Shown one piece after another: positions 9,698 to 18,664 of a stretch of DNA of 64,000 nt (its first letter is position 1; each line of letters opens with the position of its first letter). The translations under genes were made by a program, and so were the position numbers. Where the stretch lies: positions 62,001 to 126,000 of the forward strand of contig NZ_AMSS01000044.1 of the NCBI RefSeq assembly GCF_000313935.1, given 5' to 3'. The notes beneath the pieces were generated by a model that did not search any database, was not told the origin of the DNA, and saw nothing but the letters and a program-made list of their open reading frames with translations. Origin of the DNA: Acinetobacter sp. WC-141 (GTDB lineage Bacteria; Pseudomonadota; Gammaproteobacteria; Pseudomonadales; Moraxellaceae).

Positions 9698-10927
9698 CTA
9701 TTGTGCTGTTAGCAAAGTCTGAACATTTCCAACAATGTTATCAACATTACTACTCATCGCCGTATTATGGTCCCAGTTACCGGTCACATAACTATTAATT
9801 TTTGTGCCTACTACAGTGGCATTAGATATCAAGATATCCGTTGCTACTTTAGGTACTGTCGTATCTGCTAGCCCCTGATAAATGATGATTGGTGTAGATA
9901 CCTTTGCCTGTAGCGGCTGCGAATCTTTATCTAAGAATGCCTTAACAATTGGCACACCCATAAAATTAGTTTGTGTACGTGTATAACCATCTAGTGTGCC
10001 GCCATGTGTTTCTGCGTAGGTTTGCATATTAACTGCAAAAGTTTGCGCTAATGGCCCTGCACAAATCGTTTCTGCCTGCTGTGCTGTACTTTCTGTTTGT
10101 GAAGTAAATACCTGCGAATAATTAAAGCTTGGCTGTGTATTTCGAATGCCTGCTGTAACTAACGCAGTATATGTATCAAGCTGGGCATACATTGGGATCT
10201 TTTTATCTAAGGTCGCAGTAGCAACGGACTGCTCTCCCGCTACTAAAATAAATCCTAAATTAGAAGCAGGTGCTACGGCTACAGTACCTTTATAGTCTAA
10301 CTGTGCACGACTCGCATATTGTGCAGCACCCAATGCAGCATGTCCCCCTTGTGAATGTCCGACTGTCAGCCATTTTTTTGAAGTTAATAAATTACGCTGT
10401 GATAAATAGTTACGTGTTGCAACCACCGCATCTGTAATTGAAAAAGCCTCACTTTTAACATTTAAAAAAGGATGTATGCCTGGTGTGCCTAAACCTTCAT
10501 AGTCAGGCGCAACGACCACATAACCCGCTGCAAGTAATTTACTAATTAAATCTTTTGTACTGTCTGCTAAAGCGGCCTTACTTGGTGCACAAGCATCAGC
10601 GACACCAGTAGTACCATGCGCCCAGACTACAATTGGCCAACCGCCTGCTGGTGGTGGAGTAGTTGGTGTAAATACTAGACTGGTTGCCTGCACTTCTTGG
10701 CCACTTTGGCCTAACATTTTATAAGTCAAAATACTACTTTCTGCAGCAACTGATCCTAAGTTAGTACTTGTGTAAGCATCTACTTTAACTACTGGGTTTT
10801 GAATATTATTGGTTGGAGTTCCAGATGGATTAGTATTTGCTGGGCTGTCATCGCTACTTCCTCCTCCACAAGCGACTAAAAATAAACTCGTGCTGAGAAC
10901 GCTCGTCATTAATAGTTTCTTTTTCAT
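9698..10927 (-). CDS. Lipase-like alpha/beta-hydrolase lipoprotein
   Basis: 409-aa serine hydrolase resembling the secretory lipase (LIP) branch of the alpha/beta-hydrolase fold. A lipoprotein signal peptide ends LFLVACGGG (Cys about 20), followed by a Gly/Ser/Asn/Pro-rich linker. The oxyanion region IVVWAHGTTG, the nucleophile elbow VGHSQGGHAALG, a late Asp in GLADTTVP and the His in WDHNTAM supply a complete catalytic set. The product is probably anchored in the envelope and acts on esters. It is a clear relative of the gene at 51304-52608. It stands alone between terminators; the substrate is unknown. Confidence 0.82.
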   Translation of the reverse strand: MKKKLLMTSVLSTSLFLVACGGGSSDDSPANTNPSGTPTNNIQNPVVKVDAYTSTNLGSVAAESSILTYKMLGQSGQEVQATSLVFTPTTPPPAGGWPIVVWAHGTTGVADACAPSKAALADSTKDLISKLLAAGYVVVAPDYEGLGTPGIHPFLNVKSEAFSITDAVVATRNYLSQRNLLTSKKWLTVGHSQGGHAALGAAQYASRAQLDYKGTVAVAPASNLGFILVAGEQSVATATLDKKIPMYAQLDTYTALVTAGIRNTQPSFNYSQVFTSQTESTAQQAETICAGPLAQTFAVNMQTYAETHGGTLDGYTRTQTNFMGVPIVKAFLDKDSQPLQAKVSTPIIIYQGLADTTVPKVATDILISNATVVGTKINSYVTGNWDHNTAMSSNVDNIVGNVQTLLTAQ

Positions 10928-11172
10928 TGATATATCCCTTAAATTCCATTTTTGTTGTGCTTTAGTTTTTAATCAACATTTTCTAATGCCTTAAAAACAA
11001 TTACGCCTAATCTTTATTTTTCGCAAGTTCTATTGGATGAAATTAATCTCTGAAAACTTTATTTTTAATATAAATTAACGTTCTCACTACTTTCTGGCCT
11101 CACTTCATGTTTTAAAGTGAATAGCCAACTGTTAACATTCTTGATTACTCGTGATTGTTTAAAGAGCCATAT

Positions 11173-11859
11173 ATGCAAGCCATTATTTTAGATACAGAAA
11201 CTCATACATTAAATGGTTTGCCTATTGAAATTGCGTATGCCCCGATTGAACTTAATGAAGGCAAACTCACCTTAGATAAAAGCAAATTGTTTGATCAGCT
11301 CTATCAAGTGGGAGCTCCTATTTCTTATGCCGCTATGGCAGTTCATCATATATTAGAGTCAGATTTAGAAAACCAGCCCCACTATAAAACCTTTAAATTG
11401 CCAGAAACTACAACTTATATTATTGGACACAATATTGATTATGATATTGCTGCGATTGCTCGTTGCGGTGTAGATGTATCAAATATTAAACCAATTTGTA
11501 CACTAGCTTTAGCGCGCAAAACTTGGCCTGATGCAGAAGCTCATAACATTTCAGCACTCATCTATATGATTTCTCAAGGCAGCAGTAAAGCCCGGGAAAT
11601 GCTTAAAGGTGCTCACCGTGCTGATGCGGATATTATTTTGACTGCTAATATTTTGATGCATATTGTCTATCATTTAAATATTCAAGATATTGAAGAGCTT
11701 TACCGAGTTTCTGAAGAAGCACGTATCCCCACTACTGTTAACTTTGGTAAGCATAAAGGCACAGCAATTACTGAACTTCCTAAAGACTATATTCAATGGC
11801 TATTACGCCAAGATGAGCTCGATGTTTATCTTCGCAAAGCATTAGAAAATGCTTTTTAA
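11173..11859 (+). CDS. DEDDh 3'-5' exonuclease, ExoX-like, with C-terminal DUF3820 segment
   Basis: 228-aa protein with an RNase-T/DNA polymerase III epsilon-type exonuclease domain: motif I ILDTETHT, motif II GHNIDYDIAA and motif III HRADADIILT give the D-E-D-D-H set. Residues from about 188 on (TVNFGKHKGTAITELPKDYIQWLL) match the DUF3820 pattern, found fused or next to such exonucleases. It is similar in layout to exodeoxyribonuclease X. The ATG at 11173 is preferred over the upstream TTG at 11155 because the protein then begins directly with MQAIILDTET and AAAGAG precedes it. It probably acts in repair or nucleic acid turnover. Confidence 0.8.
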   Translation: MQAIILDTETHTLNGLPIEIAYAPIELNEGKLTLDKSKLFDQLYQVGAPISYAAMAVHHILESDLENQPHYKTFKLPETTTYIIGHNIDYDIAAIARCGVDVSNIKPICTLALARKTWPDAEAHNISALIYMISQGSSKAREMLKGAHRADADIILTANILMHIVYHLNIQDIEELYRVSEEARIPTTVNFGKHKGTAITELPKDYIQWLLRQDELDVYLRKALENAF

Positions 11860-11950
11860 TAATTTAACCAAATGATATTTATAGATTATTCATCATATTG
11901 TCATTTTTAGGTTTTATTGTTAACCCCATTTATATTTTATTAAAAACAGT

Positions 11951-11977
11951 ACTGTTCAACTCAGAAGATTGAACAGT
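11951..11977 (+). terminator. Hairpin in the exonuclease 3' region
   Basis: Perfect 9-bp stem ACTGTTCAA / TTGAACAGT with a 9-nt loop, followed after CAG by the T-rich stretch ATTTATTTTTTATTT. It may end the exonuclease transcript or sit in the leader of the next gene, whose ATG is 30 nt further on. Confidence 0.4.
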
Positions 11978-12006
11978 CAGATTTATTTTTTATTTGGGGA
12001 AAAACG

Positions 12007-12588
12007 ATGGCTGGTTTTTATAGAACCAATTTGGGAAGAGTTGCGCTTCAACAACGCAATATAGTTTTAAATGCAAAACAAAGACGTTTATTACTGTTAA
12101 TAGACCATGAAGATTTTCAAAACTTAAATAGTGAATTTAAAAAACGTATTGCATCTCCAGAACTCATTCAACAACTTATAGACTTAAAACTTATTGCCCC
12201 AATTGCCTCTACCGAAGCATCTACTGGTGAAGAAATTATTTTAAACACATCACCAATAAATAAAATGGAAGGAAATCAAAAAGAATCTGTTGTTAACTCT
12301 ATAGAGCAAACTCCTTATCTTGAGGGAGAAATTCAGCTTTCTCAACCAGCAATACCACCCCAGACTCTTTCTTTCGAAGAAATACAACTGTTAATGATGA
12401 AAACACTTAGTGGCTATTGTGGGCTAATGACTAAACCACTTGTTCAAAAAATAGAGAAATCCACAACAATACAAGAGCTTAAATTATGTCAGATGCAATG
12501 GATTACCAATTTGCAAGAATCACGGATTCCCCCTCAGGAGCTTGCAAGCGCTTTACGAACAATTACCTATTCAATTCAGCTTCTTTAA
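12007..12588 (+). CDS. Conserved hypothetical protein, possible winged-helix N-terminus
   Basis: 193-aa soluble protein that I do not recognise. GGGGAAAA lies a few nt before the ATG. The first 65 residues (LNAKQRRLLLLIDHEDFQNL...ELIQQLIDLKLIAP) look like a small winged-helix module of the kind that senses or binds nucleic acid; this is pattern impression only. A low-complexity polar linker (about 70-115) joins a helical C-terminal domain (SFEEIQLLMMKTLSGYCGLMTKPLVQKIEK). No signal peptide or membrane helix. It stands alone, just before tRNA-Arg. Confidence 0.65.
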   Translation: MAGFYRTNLGRVALQQRNIVLNAKQRRLLLLIDHEDFQNLNSEFKKRIASPELIQQLIDLKLIAPIASTEASTGEEIILNTSPINKMEGNQKESVVNSIEQTPYLEGEIQLSQPAIPPQTLSFEEIQLLMMKTLSGYCGLMTKPLVQKIEKSTTIQELKLCQMQWITNLQESRIPPQELASALRTITYSIQLL

Positions 12589-12659
12589 CAAAGTATATAA
12601 AATATTGAACAACTTGCTGTTTAATTAAGCATTAAATCCACTTGGCATGTATTTCGTGC

Positions 12660-12688
12660 TTTACCTGCAAGTGTTTTTTTCCTATGAT
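12660..12688 (+). promoter_or_regulatory. Promoter of tRNA-Arg
   Basis: TTTACC, 17-nt spacer, TATGAT, then a GC-rich discriminator GTGCCCCACGC before the tRNA. Such a discriminator is typical of stringently controlled stable-RNA promoters. Confidence 0.6.
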
Positions 12689-12701
12689 GTGCCCCACGCA
12701 T

Positions 12702-12778
12702 GCGCTCGTAGCTCAGTTGGATAGAGTACAGGTTTCCGAAACCTGGGGTCGTGGGTTCGATCCCCGCCGGGCGCACCA
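12702..12778 (+). tRNA. tRNA-Arg (anticodon CCG)
   Basis: 77-nt cloverleaf including encoded CCA. Acceptor arms GCGCTCG / CGGGCGC pair with one G-U; D-arm AGCTCAGTTGGATAGAGT, anticodon stem CAGGT / ACCTG with loop TTCCGAA giving anticodon CCG at 12736-12738, and T-arm GTGGG-TTCGATC-CCCGC. It reads CGG codons. Confidence 0.95.
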
Positions 12779-12894
12779 GCTTTTATATAATAATTTCTCA
12801 ATTTATCTTAATTTTAAAAAATTCCGACTATTTTACTTGGTTTATTAATCATTATCGCTCAAAATATACCCCTCTTTCATAATGTGAGAATTTC

Positions 12895-13830
12895 ATGACT
12901 GATGCTTTGGTTTTAAGAGATTTGTCCAAAACATATCGTAATGGTTTTCAGGCGTTAAAAGGTATTAACCTCACTGTGCCTGAAGGTGAATTTTATGCGT
13001 TGTTAGGCCCAAATGGTGCCGGCAAATCAACAACCATTGGTATTATCAGCTCCCTCACGAAAAAAACCGCTGGAACAGTTGAGATTTTTGGGCACAATCT
13101 CGATACCCATCCATCTCTGGCAAAACAGCAGCTTGGCGTCGTTCCCCAAGAATTTAACTTCGGACAGTTTGAAAAAACATTCGATATTTTAGTCACTCAA
13201 GCTGGCTATTACGGTATCCACAAAAAGATTGCAGAAAAACGTGCCGAACATTATTTAGAAAAACTCGGTCTGTGGGAAAAACGCAATATACAAGCACGTA
13301 TGCTCTCTGGCGGTATGAAACGCCGTCTGATGATTGCCCGTGCCATGATGCATGAGCCTAAACTTCTCATTTTAGATGAACCCACTGCTGGTGTAGATAT
13401 TGAATTACGCCGTTCTATGTGGGATTTTCTGACCGCAATGAACGAAAGTGGTACTTCTATTATTTTAACGACTCACTATTTAGAAGAAGCAGAAATGTTG
13501 TGTCGTCGCATTGCGATTATTGACCGCGGTGTAATTAAAGAAGATACCAGCATGAAGAGCTTCCTTAATCAGATGAATGAAGAATCATTTATCTTCGATT
13601 TAGCCGAACCGATTGGGCCGCTTCAGTTAAACATTATTGGTGTAAAGTTTAACTTAATTGATAGCAATACTTTAGAAGTAACAATGGATAGAGCGCATAC
13701 ATTAAATGACCTATTCCAGCTATTAGAATCTCAAGGTATTCGTGTTCGTAGTATGCGTAATAAATCAAACCGTTTAGAAGAATTGTTTGTCAAAATGGTC
13801 GAGAAAAATCTTGAAGGAGAGGCAAAATGA
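12895..13830 (+). CDS. ABC-2 type exporter, ATP-binding subunit (YadG-like)
   Basis: 311-aa ATPase. Walker A GPNGAGKSTT (about residues 38-48), ABC signature LSGGMKRR, Walker B LLILDEPTAGVD and the switch histidine in LTTHYLEEAEML are all present. A C-terminal domain of about 90 residues follows the nucleotide-binding fold. It pairs with the permease whose ATG overlaps its stop codon (ATGA). Closest known layout is E. coli YadG/YadH, of uncertain substrate. Acts at the inner membrane. Confidence 0.9.
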   Translation: MTDALVLRDLSKTYRNGFQALKGINLTVPEGEFYALLGPNGAGKSTTIGIISSLTKKTAGTVEIFGHNLDTHPSLAKQQLGVVPQEFNFGQFEKTFDILVTQAGYYGIHKKIAEKRAEHYLEKLGLWEKRNIQARMLSGGMKRRLMIARAMMHEPKLLILDEPTAGVDIELRRSMWDFLTAMNESGTSIILTTHYLEEAEMLCRRIAIIDRGVIKEDTSMKSFLNQMNEESFIFDLAEPIGPLQLNIIGVKFNLIDSNTLEVTMDRAHTLNDLFQLLESQGIRVRSMRNKSNRLEELFVKMVEKNLEGEAK

Positions 13831-14600
13831 ATTTTAGCCAACTACAAATTGCTCTCTGGACCATAGTTCGTAAAGAAGTACGCCGTTTTCTACGCATTTG
13901 GCCCCAAACCTTATTACCACCCGCAATTACAATGAGTTTGTACTTTGTCATTTTTGGTAATCTGGTGGGTTCACGCATTGGACAAATGGGTGGCGTGAGC
14001 TATATGCAATTTATTGTACCCGGCTTAATTATGATGGCTGTCATTACAAACAGTTATGCCAACGTCTCTTCCAGTTTCTTCAGTGTAAAATTCCAAAAAA
14101 GCATTGAAGAACTCATCATGAGCCCTGTGCCACTACATATTATTTTGTGGGGCTATGTGATTGGTGGTATTTGCCGTGGTGTATTAGTTGGTACAATTGT
14201 GACTGCAATGAGCATGTTCTTTACCGACCTTTTTATACACAACTGGTTCGTAACTATATATACAGTCTTAGTTACCTCGGTTCTTTTCTCATTAGGTGGT
14301 TTTATTAATGCAGTCTATGCAAAATCATTTGATGATATTTCTATTATTCCCACCTTTGTTCTTACACCTCTAACTTATTTAGGTGGTGTGTTTTATGCCA
14401 TTAGTGCACTTGGTCCTTTTTGGCAAAAACTTTCTTTAATTAACCCTATTGTGTATATGGTCAATGCTTTCCGTTTCGGCATTTTGGGTCATAGTGATGT
14501 GAACGTTACGTTCTCTTTAATCATTGTGACATTATGCTGTGCTGTACTTTACGGAATTGCTTACTATTTACTTGCTCGTGGTTCAGGAATGCGTGAATGA
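13827..14600 (+). CDS. ABC-2 type exporter, permease subunit (YadH-like)
   Basis: 257-aa membrane protein of the ABC2_membrane family with six predicted helices. The family features seen are the early hydrophobic segment LPPAITMSLYFVIFG, SYMQFIVPGLIMMAV and the late PLTYLGGVFYAISALGPFWQKLSLINPIVYMVNAFRFG motif. It overlaps the ATPase gene by 4 nt upstream and queF by 4 nt downstream, so all three are probably translationally coupled. The exported substrate is unknown. Confidence 0.9.
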   Translation: MNFSQLQIALWTIVRKEVRRFLRIWPQTLLPPAITMSLYFVIFGNLVGSRIGQMGGVSYMQFIVPGLIMMAVITNSYANVSSSFFSVKFQKSIEELIMSPVPLHIILWGYVIGGICRGVLVGTIVTAMSMFFTDLFIHNWFVTIYTVLVTSVLFSLGGFINAVYAKSFDDISIIPTFVLTPLTYLGGVFYAISALGPFWQKLSLINPIVYMVNAFRFGILGHSDVNVTFSLIIVTLCCAVLYGIAYYLLARGSGMRE

Positions 14601-15409
14601 GTGTCGAACAGTCTTTATTGGGTAAAGAAACCCAATATCCAACTAACTATCAACCTGATGTTTTATTTCCAATTGCCCGTGCTCAGTCTCGTGAAGCTTA
14701 CTCGCACATTGAAGGTATTACGCAAGGTAAAGATTGGTGGCATGTTTTTGAAATCTCATGGTTAAACGCTCATGCTATCCCGCAAGTTGCAATTGGCAGA
14801 ATTACATTGCCTGCTTCTTCACCAAATTTAATTGAGTCAAAGTCATTAAAACTTTACTTCAATAGTCTTAATTTCACTCAATTTGATTCGAAAGAGTCGT
14901 TCATTGAAACGGTTGAAAAAGACCTCTCTACGGCGGCTGGTGCAAAAGTTGAATTAACCCTATTTCAGGTTGATGATTTAGATATTTCTAAACCTCAAGG
15001 CATTTGTATTGATGATCTAAACCCAGAGCGTTTAGAGCAACATCCAGATGCGACTCTTTTAAAAAGAGATGAGTCTGATGAAGAAGTTAAAATTGAACTG
15101 TATTCTCATCTTTTGAGAAGTAACTGCCCAGTCACAGGACAACCAGATTGGGGTACAGTTTTTATTCGTTTTAAAGGCAAAAAACCTTGTTATCGTAGTA
15201 TTTTAGCTTATATTATCTCGTACCGTCAGCATAACGGCTTTCACGAACAATGTGTCGAACAGATCTTTGCCGATATTTGGCAAAATCTAGAGCCTGAAAA
15301 GCTGATGGTTTATGCAACTTATACTCGTCGCGGCGGACTTGATATTAACCCTTGCCGAGTATCGGATCTTTCATGGATGCCAAAACCGATTCGATTGGCA
15401 CGACAATAA
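14597..15409 (+). CDS. queF: NADPH-dependent 7-cyano-7-deazaguanine reductase
   Basis: Reduces preQ0 to preQ1 in queuosine biosynthesis; long two-domain form (270 aa) like E. coli QueF (282 aa). The catalytic Cys177 and Asp184 lie in SNCPVTGQPDWG, and the C-terminal substrate-binding segment ILAYIISYRQHNGFHEQCVEQIF is intact. It starts inside the stop codon of the ABC permease gene (ATGA), so it is expressed with the exporter, although no biochemical link between them is known to me. No other queuosine gene is in the window. Confidence 0.93.
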   Translation: MSVEQSLLGKETQYPTNYQPDVLFPIARAQSREAYSHIEGITQGKDWWHVFEISWLNAHAIPQVAIGRITLPASSPNLIESKSLKLYFNSLNFTQFDSKESFIETVEKDLSTAAGAKVELTLFQVDDLDISKPQGICIDDLNPERLEQHPDATLLKRDESDEEVKIELYSHLLRSNCPVTGQPDWGTVFIRFKGKKPCYRSILAYIISYRQHNGFHEQCVEQIFADIWQNLEPEKLMVYATYTRRGGLDINPCRVSDLSWMPKPIRLARQ

Positions 15410-15432
15410 AACGAATAATTTGAGGATATACC

Positions 15433-16083
15433 ATGCCGTTTTTTGGTTTTACCCCTTCTGAAGGCTTATTGAACGATATACAAACTGGAATTGAGAATAA
15501 AAATTCTAGTGAACCTTTATATCCACTTCGCGATAAGATTGCTTTACAACTCAATGAAGAAATTATTGATAATGTCTTAATTCAGTTAGTTCAGCATTTT
15601 CCTGCGAGTGAAAAACGCGATACTGCCGAAAAACTTGCTGGTTATGTCAAATCTACAGTTGCCGTACTTTTAAAGCAATTGTTAAGCAAAGCACCAAATG
15701 ATGTAGTTAAACAGTCAGTAGAGTTTTCTGAAAAAAGCTTATTTAAAGACCCACAAGGCCAATATAAAGTAGGCGTAAATTTAGATGCAGGTTTAGTAAC
15801 TAACCTTAAGCATAACTTTACTGAGCTTGAAGCAGGCAATGACATTAATAAAGCTGCGTTAGCGGAATTATATAAACAATTCGGCGATGCCATGATCAAA
15901 CACTTCATGTCTGATTTTAATAAAACATTAGACCTCGGCATGATTAAGCGTAAAGCAGCCGATATTGGTGCAGCAGCCGTAACAAAAGCTGTTCACATTG
16001 CAATCGACAAACTGATTCCAAGCTTAAATCGTACTGAACTTAAAGCGATGGCTGAATACCATGATGGTTTATTCTTTAACTAA
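15433..16083 (+). CDS. Conserved hypothetical helical protein
   Basis: 216-aa protein, mostly alpha-helical by composition, without signal peptide or membrane helix. It has no motif that I can tie to a function. GAGGATATACC precedes the ATG, and it follows queF by 23 nt, so it is probably the last gene of the exporter/queF transcript; a strong terminator follows at once. Repeated Leu/Ala/Lys spacing suggests a bundle. Function unknown. Confidence 0.7.
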   Translation: MPFFGFTPSEGLLNDIQTGIENKNSSEPLYPLRDKIALQLNEEIIDNVLIQLVQHFPASEKRDTAEKLAGYVKSTVAVLLKQLLSKAPNDVVKQSVEFSEKSLFKDPQGQYKVGVNLDAGLVTNLKHNFTELEAGNDINKAALAELYKQFGDAMIKHFMSDFNKTLDLGMIKRKAADIGAAAVTKAVHIAIDKLIPSLNRTELKAMAEYHDGLFFN

Positions 16084-16102
16084 TAAAAAAATAGACTATC
16101 GG

Positions 16103-16128
16103 AAACCTAGCGAAAGCTAGGTTTTTTT
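16103..16128 (+). terminator. Terminator of the ABC exporter-queF operon
   Basis: Perfect stem AAACCTAGC / GCTAGGTTT with a GAAA tetraloop followed by T7. Confidence 0.92.
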
Positions 16129-16211
16129 ATTGCAAAATATTGATATACATTGCCATTAACCACGTTTATGTTAGCATGCGCCAAGCACTGATTGACCTTA
16201 GTTAACGCCGC

Positions 16212-17354
16212 ATGTCTCCTAGTCCACAATATAAATTTTTACGCCAAGCTCCTCGAGATGGTCTTAGCACCGCTATGCAACCGTCAAAGTGGCAACAACT
16301 CCATGTTGACCCTTGGTTATGCCTATTTCTGCTCTTAAATGCGTTGTTAGGGCTAACCGTACTCTATAGTGCTTCTGCACAGGATGTAGGGTTAGTAAGT
16401 AAACAAGCCATGAGTTTTGGTATTGGCTTCATCGTGATGATTGGTTTAGCCCAAATTCCGCCTAAGGTCTATCAAGCTTTTTCACCATATTTTTATTTGT
16501 TTGGCTTATTTTCACTTGTGGCAGTCATGGTGTTTGGCGAAGTCCGAATGGGTGCTCAGCGCTGGATTGATATTCCCGGTTTCGGAAGTGTTCAACCCAG
16601 TGAGTTCATGAAAATCGGCATGCCCATGATGGTCGCATGGTTTTTAGCACGTAAGCCTCTTCCCCCTAGCTTTTCACAAGTTATTTTATCACTAATGTTA
16701 ATTGGTATTCCTTTTTTATTAATTGCGGAACAACCAGATTTAGGAACATCAGTGTTAGTGCTAGCAAGTGGCATATTTGTTTTATTTTTAAGTGGACTGT
16801 CATGGCGTATGATCGGTGCTGCAGGAGCTTGCGCTGCGGTCATTATTCCGATTGCTTGGGAATTTCTTTTACACGATTATCAACGTCAAAGGGTTTTAAC
16901 GTTGCTTGATCCTGAGGCAGATGCACTCGGTACAGGTTGGAATATTATTCAATCTAAAACTGCAATTGGTTCGGGTGGTTTTTCAGGTAAAGGATTTCTT
17001 GAAGGCACCCAATCACATTTGCACTTTTTACCCGAAGGTCATACCGACTTTATTATTGCTGCGTACTCCGAAGAGTTTGGGCTCATTGGCGTACTTATTT
17101 TAGTTATTCTTTATTTTGCTATTATTTTTAGAACATTCCAAATCGGTTTACAAAGCTTCCATAACTATGGACGATTAGTCGCTGGCGCCTTTGGTTTGTC
17201 TTTTTTTGTTTATGTATTTGTAAATGCGGGAATGGTCAGTGGTATTTTACCTGTAGTAGGTGTTCCTTTACCTTTTATGAGTTATGGTGGAACAGCTATT
17301 ATTACTTTAATGGCCACCTTTGGTTTAGTCATGTCCATTCATACACATCGATAA
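16212..17354 (+). CDS. rodA: Rod-shape peptidoglycan polymerase RodA (SEDS family)
   Basis: 380-aa inner-membrane glycosyltransferase that polymerises lipid II for cell elongation together with PBP2. About ten membrane helices are visible. SEDS signatures are GWNIIQSKTAIGSGGFSGKGFLEGTQSHLHFLPEGHTDFI (read in pieces) and the C-terminal PFMSYGGTAIITLMATFGLVMSIH. The N-terminal 25 residues are hydrophilic; the ATG at 16212 has no strong Shine-Dalgarno and Met22 (16275) is a possible alternative. It is followed at 19 nt by mltB, a known cell-wall gene order. Confidence 0.93.
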   Translation: MSPSPQYKFLRQAPRDGLSTAMQPSKWQQLHVDPWLCLFLLLNALLGLTVLYSASAQDVGLVSKQAMSFGIGFIVMIGLAQIPPKVYQAFSPYFYLFGLFSLVAVMVFGEVRMGAQRWIDIPGFGSVQPSEFMKIGMPMMVAWFLARKPLPPSFSQVILSLMLIGIPFLLIAEQPDLGTSVLVLASGIFVLFLSGLSWRMIGAAGACAAVIIPIAWEFLLHDYQRQRVLTLLDPEADALGTGWNIIQSKTAIGSGGFSGKGFLEGTQSHLHFLPEGHTDFIIAAYSEEFGLIGVLILVILYFAIIFRTFQIGLQSFHNYGRLVAGAFGLSFFVYVFVNAGMVSGILPVVGVPLPFMSYGGTAIITLMATFGLVMSIHTHR

Positions 17355-17373
17355 TCTGGAATTTTAAAACGAT

Positions 17374-18375
17374 ATGTTGTCTCAACACTTAAATAAAACT
17401 TTAAAAATGCTCGCTTTGTGTACTGGTTTAATCAGTACAAGTCATTTCGCCCAGGCCAACGATTTTGCAACACATCCTGATTATTTAAATTTTAAACAAA
17501 AAACCATGAGCGCTTATGGGTTAAGTGGCGATCAAGTTGATGCCGCAATGAATGGTGCAAAAAATTTACCAAACATTCTAAATATTATGACTCGTCCAGG
17601 TGAAAGCAAACCTTGGTATGACTATCGTTCTATGTTTTTGGTTGAAGGGACAATTCAACGTGGCGTCCGATTTAAAAACCAATATGCAGATGCTTTAAAC
17701 CGCGCTGAACAACAATATGGTGTATCCCAAGCTGTCATTTTGGGTATTTTGGGTGTCGAGACAGGCTATGGCGCAAATAAAGGTTCTTTTATTACACGTG
17801 ATGCTTTAGCCACCCTTGCTTTTGGGTACCCTCGCCGTGCTGAATATTTTGGTGATGAGTTAGCTGCTCTTATTGCATGGACTTATAAAGAAGGCTACCC
17901 AACAAATAGTATTGTAGGTTCTTATGCAGGTGCAATTGGCTATCCACAGTTTATGCCGAGCAATATTAGTAAATATGGGGTCGATTATGATGGTAATGGA
18001 CACATCGATTTAAGAAACTCTGCCGAAGATGCAATCGGTTCAATCGCAAACTACTTAGCAAAACAAGGTTGGCAACGCGATCAACCTATCGGATTTATGG
18101 CGCGTTACACGGGATCAAATCCAGAAAGTGTTATTGCTAAAGATTTAACTCAGCCTTTTCCATATGGTGCATTAAAAACACTAGGGATTTCACCATTAAA
18201 TCCTTTAGTTAAAATTGATGATCTGGATATGGTGAATGTTATTCAATTACAAGACTATAACGGTCCAATTTACTATTTAACTTACCCGAATTTTCAAGTG
18301 ATTACGACCTATAATAAGAGCCGTATGTATGCTACCGCTGTATGGTTATTAGGTACTGAAGTGGCTAGCCGATAG
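17374..18375 (+). CDS. mltB: Lytic murein transglycosylase B
   Basis: 333-aa periplasmic enzyme that cleaves the glycan strand with 1,6-anhydro formation. Signal peptide at residues 1-29 (ends FAQA before NDF); unlike E. coli MltB there is no clear lipobox, so it may be soluble. The catalytic Glu lies in ILGVETGYGANKGSFITRDALATLAFGYPRR (first part) and the substrate motif AIGYPQFMPSNISKYGVDYDGNGHID follows. It lies 19 nt after rodA and 289 nt before rlpA, so rlpA may have its own promoter. Confidence 0.92.
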   Translation: MLSQHLNKTLKMLALCTGLISTSHFAQANDFATHPDYLNFKQKTMSAYGLSGDQVDAAMNGAKNLPNILNIMTRPGESKPWYDYRSMFLVEGTIQRGVRFKNQYADALNRAEQQYGVSQAVILGILGVETGYGANKGSFITRDALATLAFGYPRRAEYFGDELAALIAWTYKEGYPTNSIVGSYAGAIGYPQFMPSNISKYGVDYDGNGHIDLRNSAEDAIGSIANYLAKQGWQRDQPIGFMARYTGSNPESVIAKDLTQPFPYGALKTLGISPLNPLVKIDDLDMVNVIQLQDYNGPIYYLTYPNFQVITTYNKSRMYATAVWLLGTEVASR

Positions 18376-18612
18376 GCTATCTTTTTTATGAGTTATGTAA
18401 AAGTCAATAAATATTTTTGTTAAACAGTTCACAATATGCACAAATTTAATTTCTTGTTACACTTTTGATTACTTTTTAACCTATAACTGTAAGTTTTTGC
18501 CCTTTTTGTAACGATTTCTCGTTAAAGACTAGACACTCTCCGTAAGCGATGAATATTATCCACCCCAATGTAGCAATTGCAAAAGTGAATAATAAGACAT
18601 GTTCACTTTAAA

Positions 18613-18631
18613 TTTCAGCCCATAGCTGAAA
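18613..18631 (+). other. Leader hairpin upstream of rlpA
   Basis: Perfect 7-bp stem TTTCAGC / GCTGAAA with CCATA loop, 33 nt before the rlpA ATG. The octamer ACATGTTC occurs on both sides (18598 and 18641). There is no T-run, so it is not a terminator; possibly an mRNA leader element. Confidence 0.35.
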
Positions 18632-18664
18632 GAAAAAAGTACATGTTCTCAGGAGTTTATACAA

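Noticed and set aside
11945..11977. AACAGTACTGTT and CTGTTCAA...TTGAACAG as a possible SOS (LexA-type) box near the exonuclease gene
   Set aside because: Spacing does not fit the 16-bp LexA box, Acinetobacter lacks a classical LexA, and the hairpin explains the symmetry.
12702..12778. tRNA-Arg as an attachment site of an integrated element
   Set aside because: No integrase, no direct repeat of the tRNA 3' end and no change in gene character downstream.
15642..15941. 99-codon ORF antisense to the helical hypothetical gene
   Set aside because: It is fully inside a gene with a good ribosome site and operon context; the antisense product is low complexity and has no start signal.
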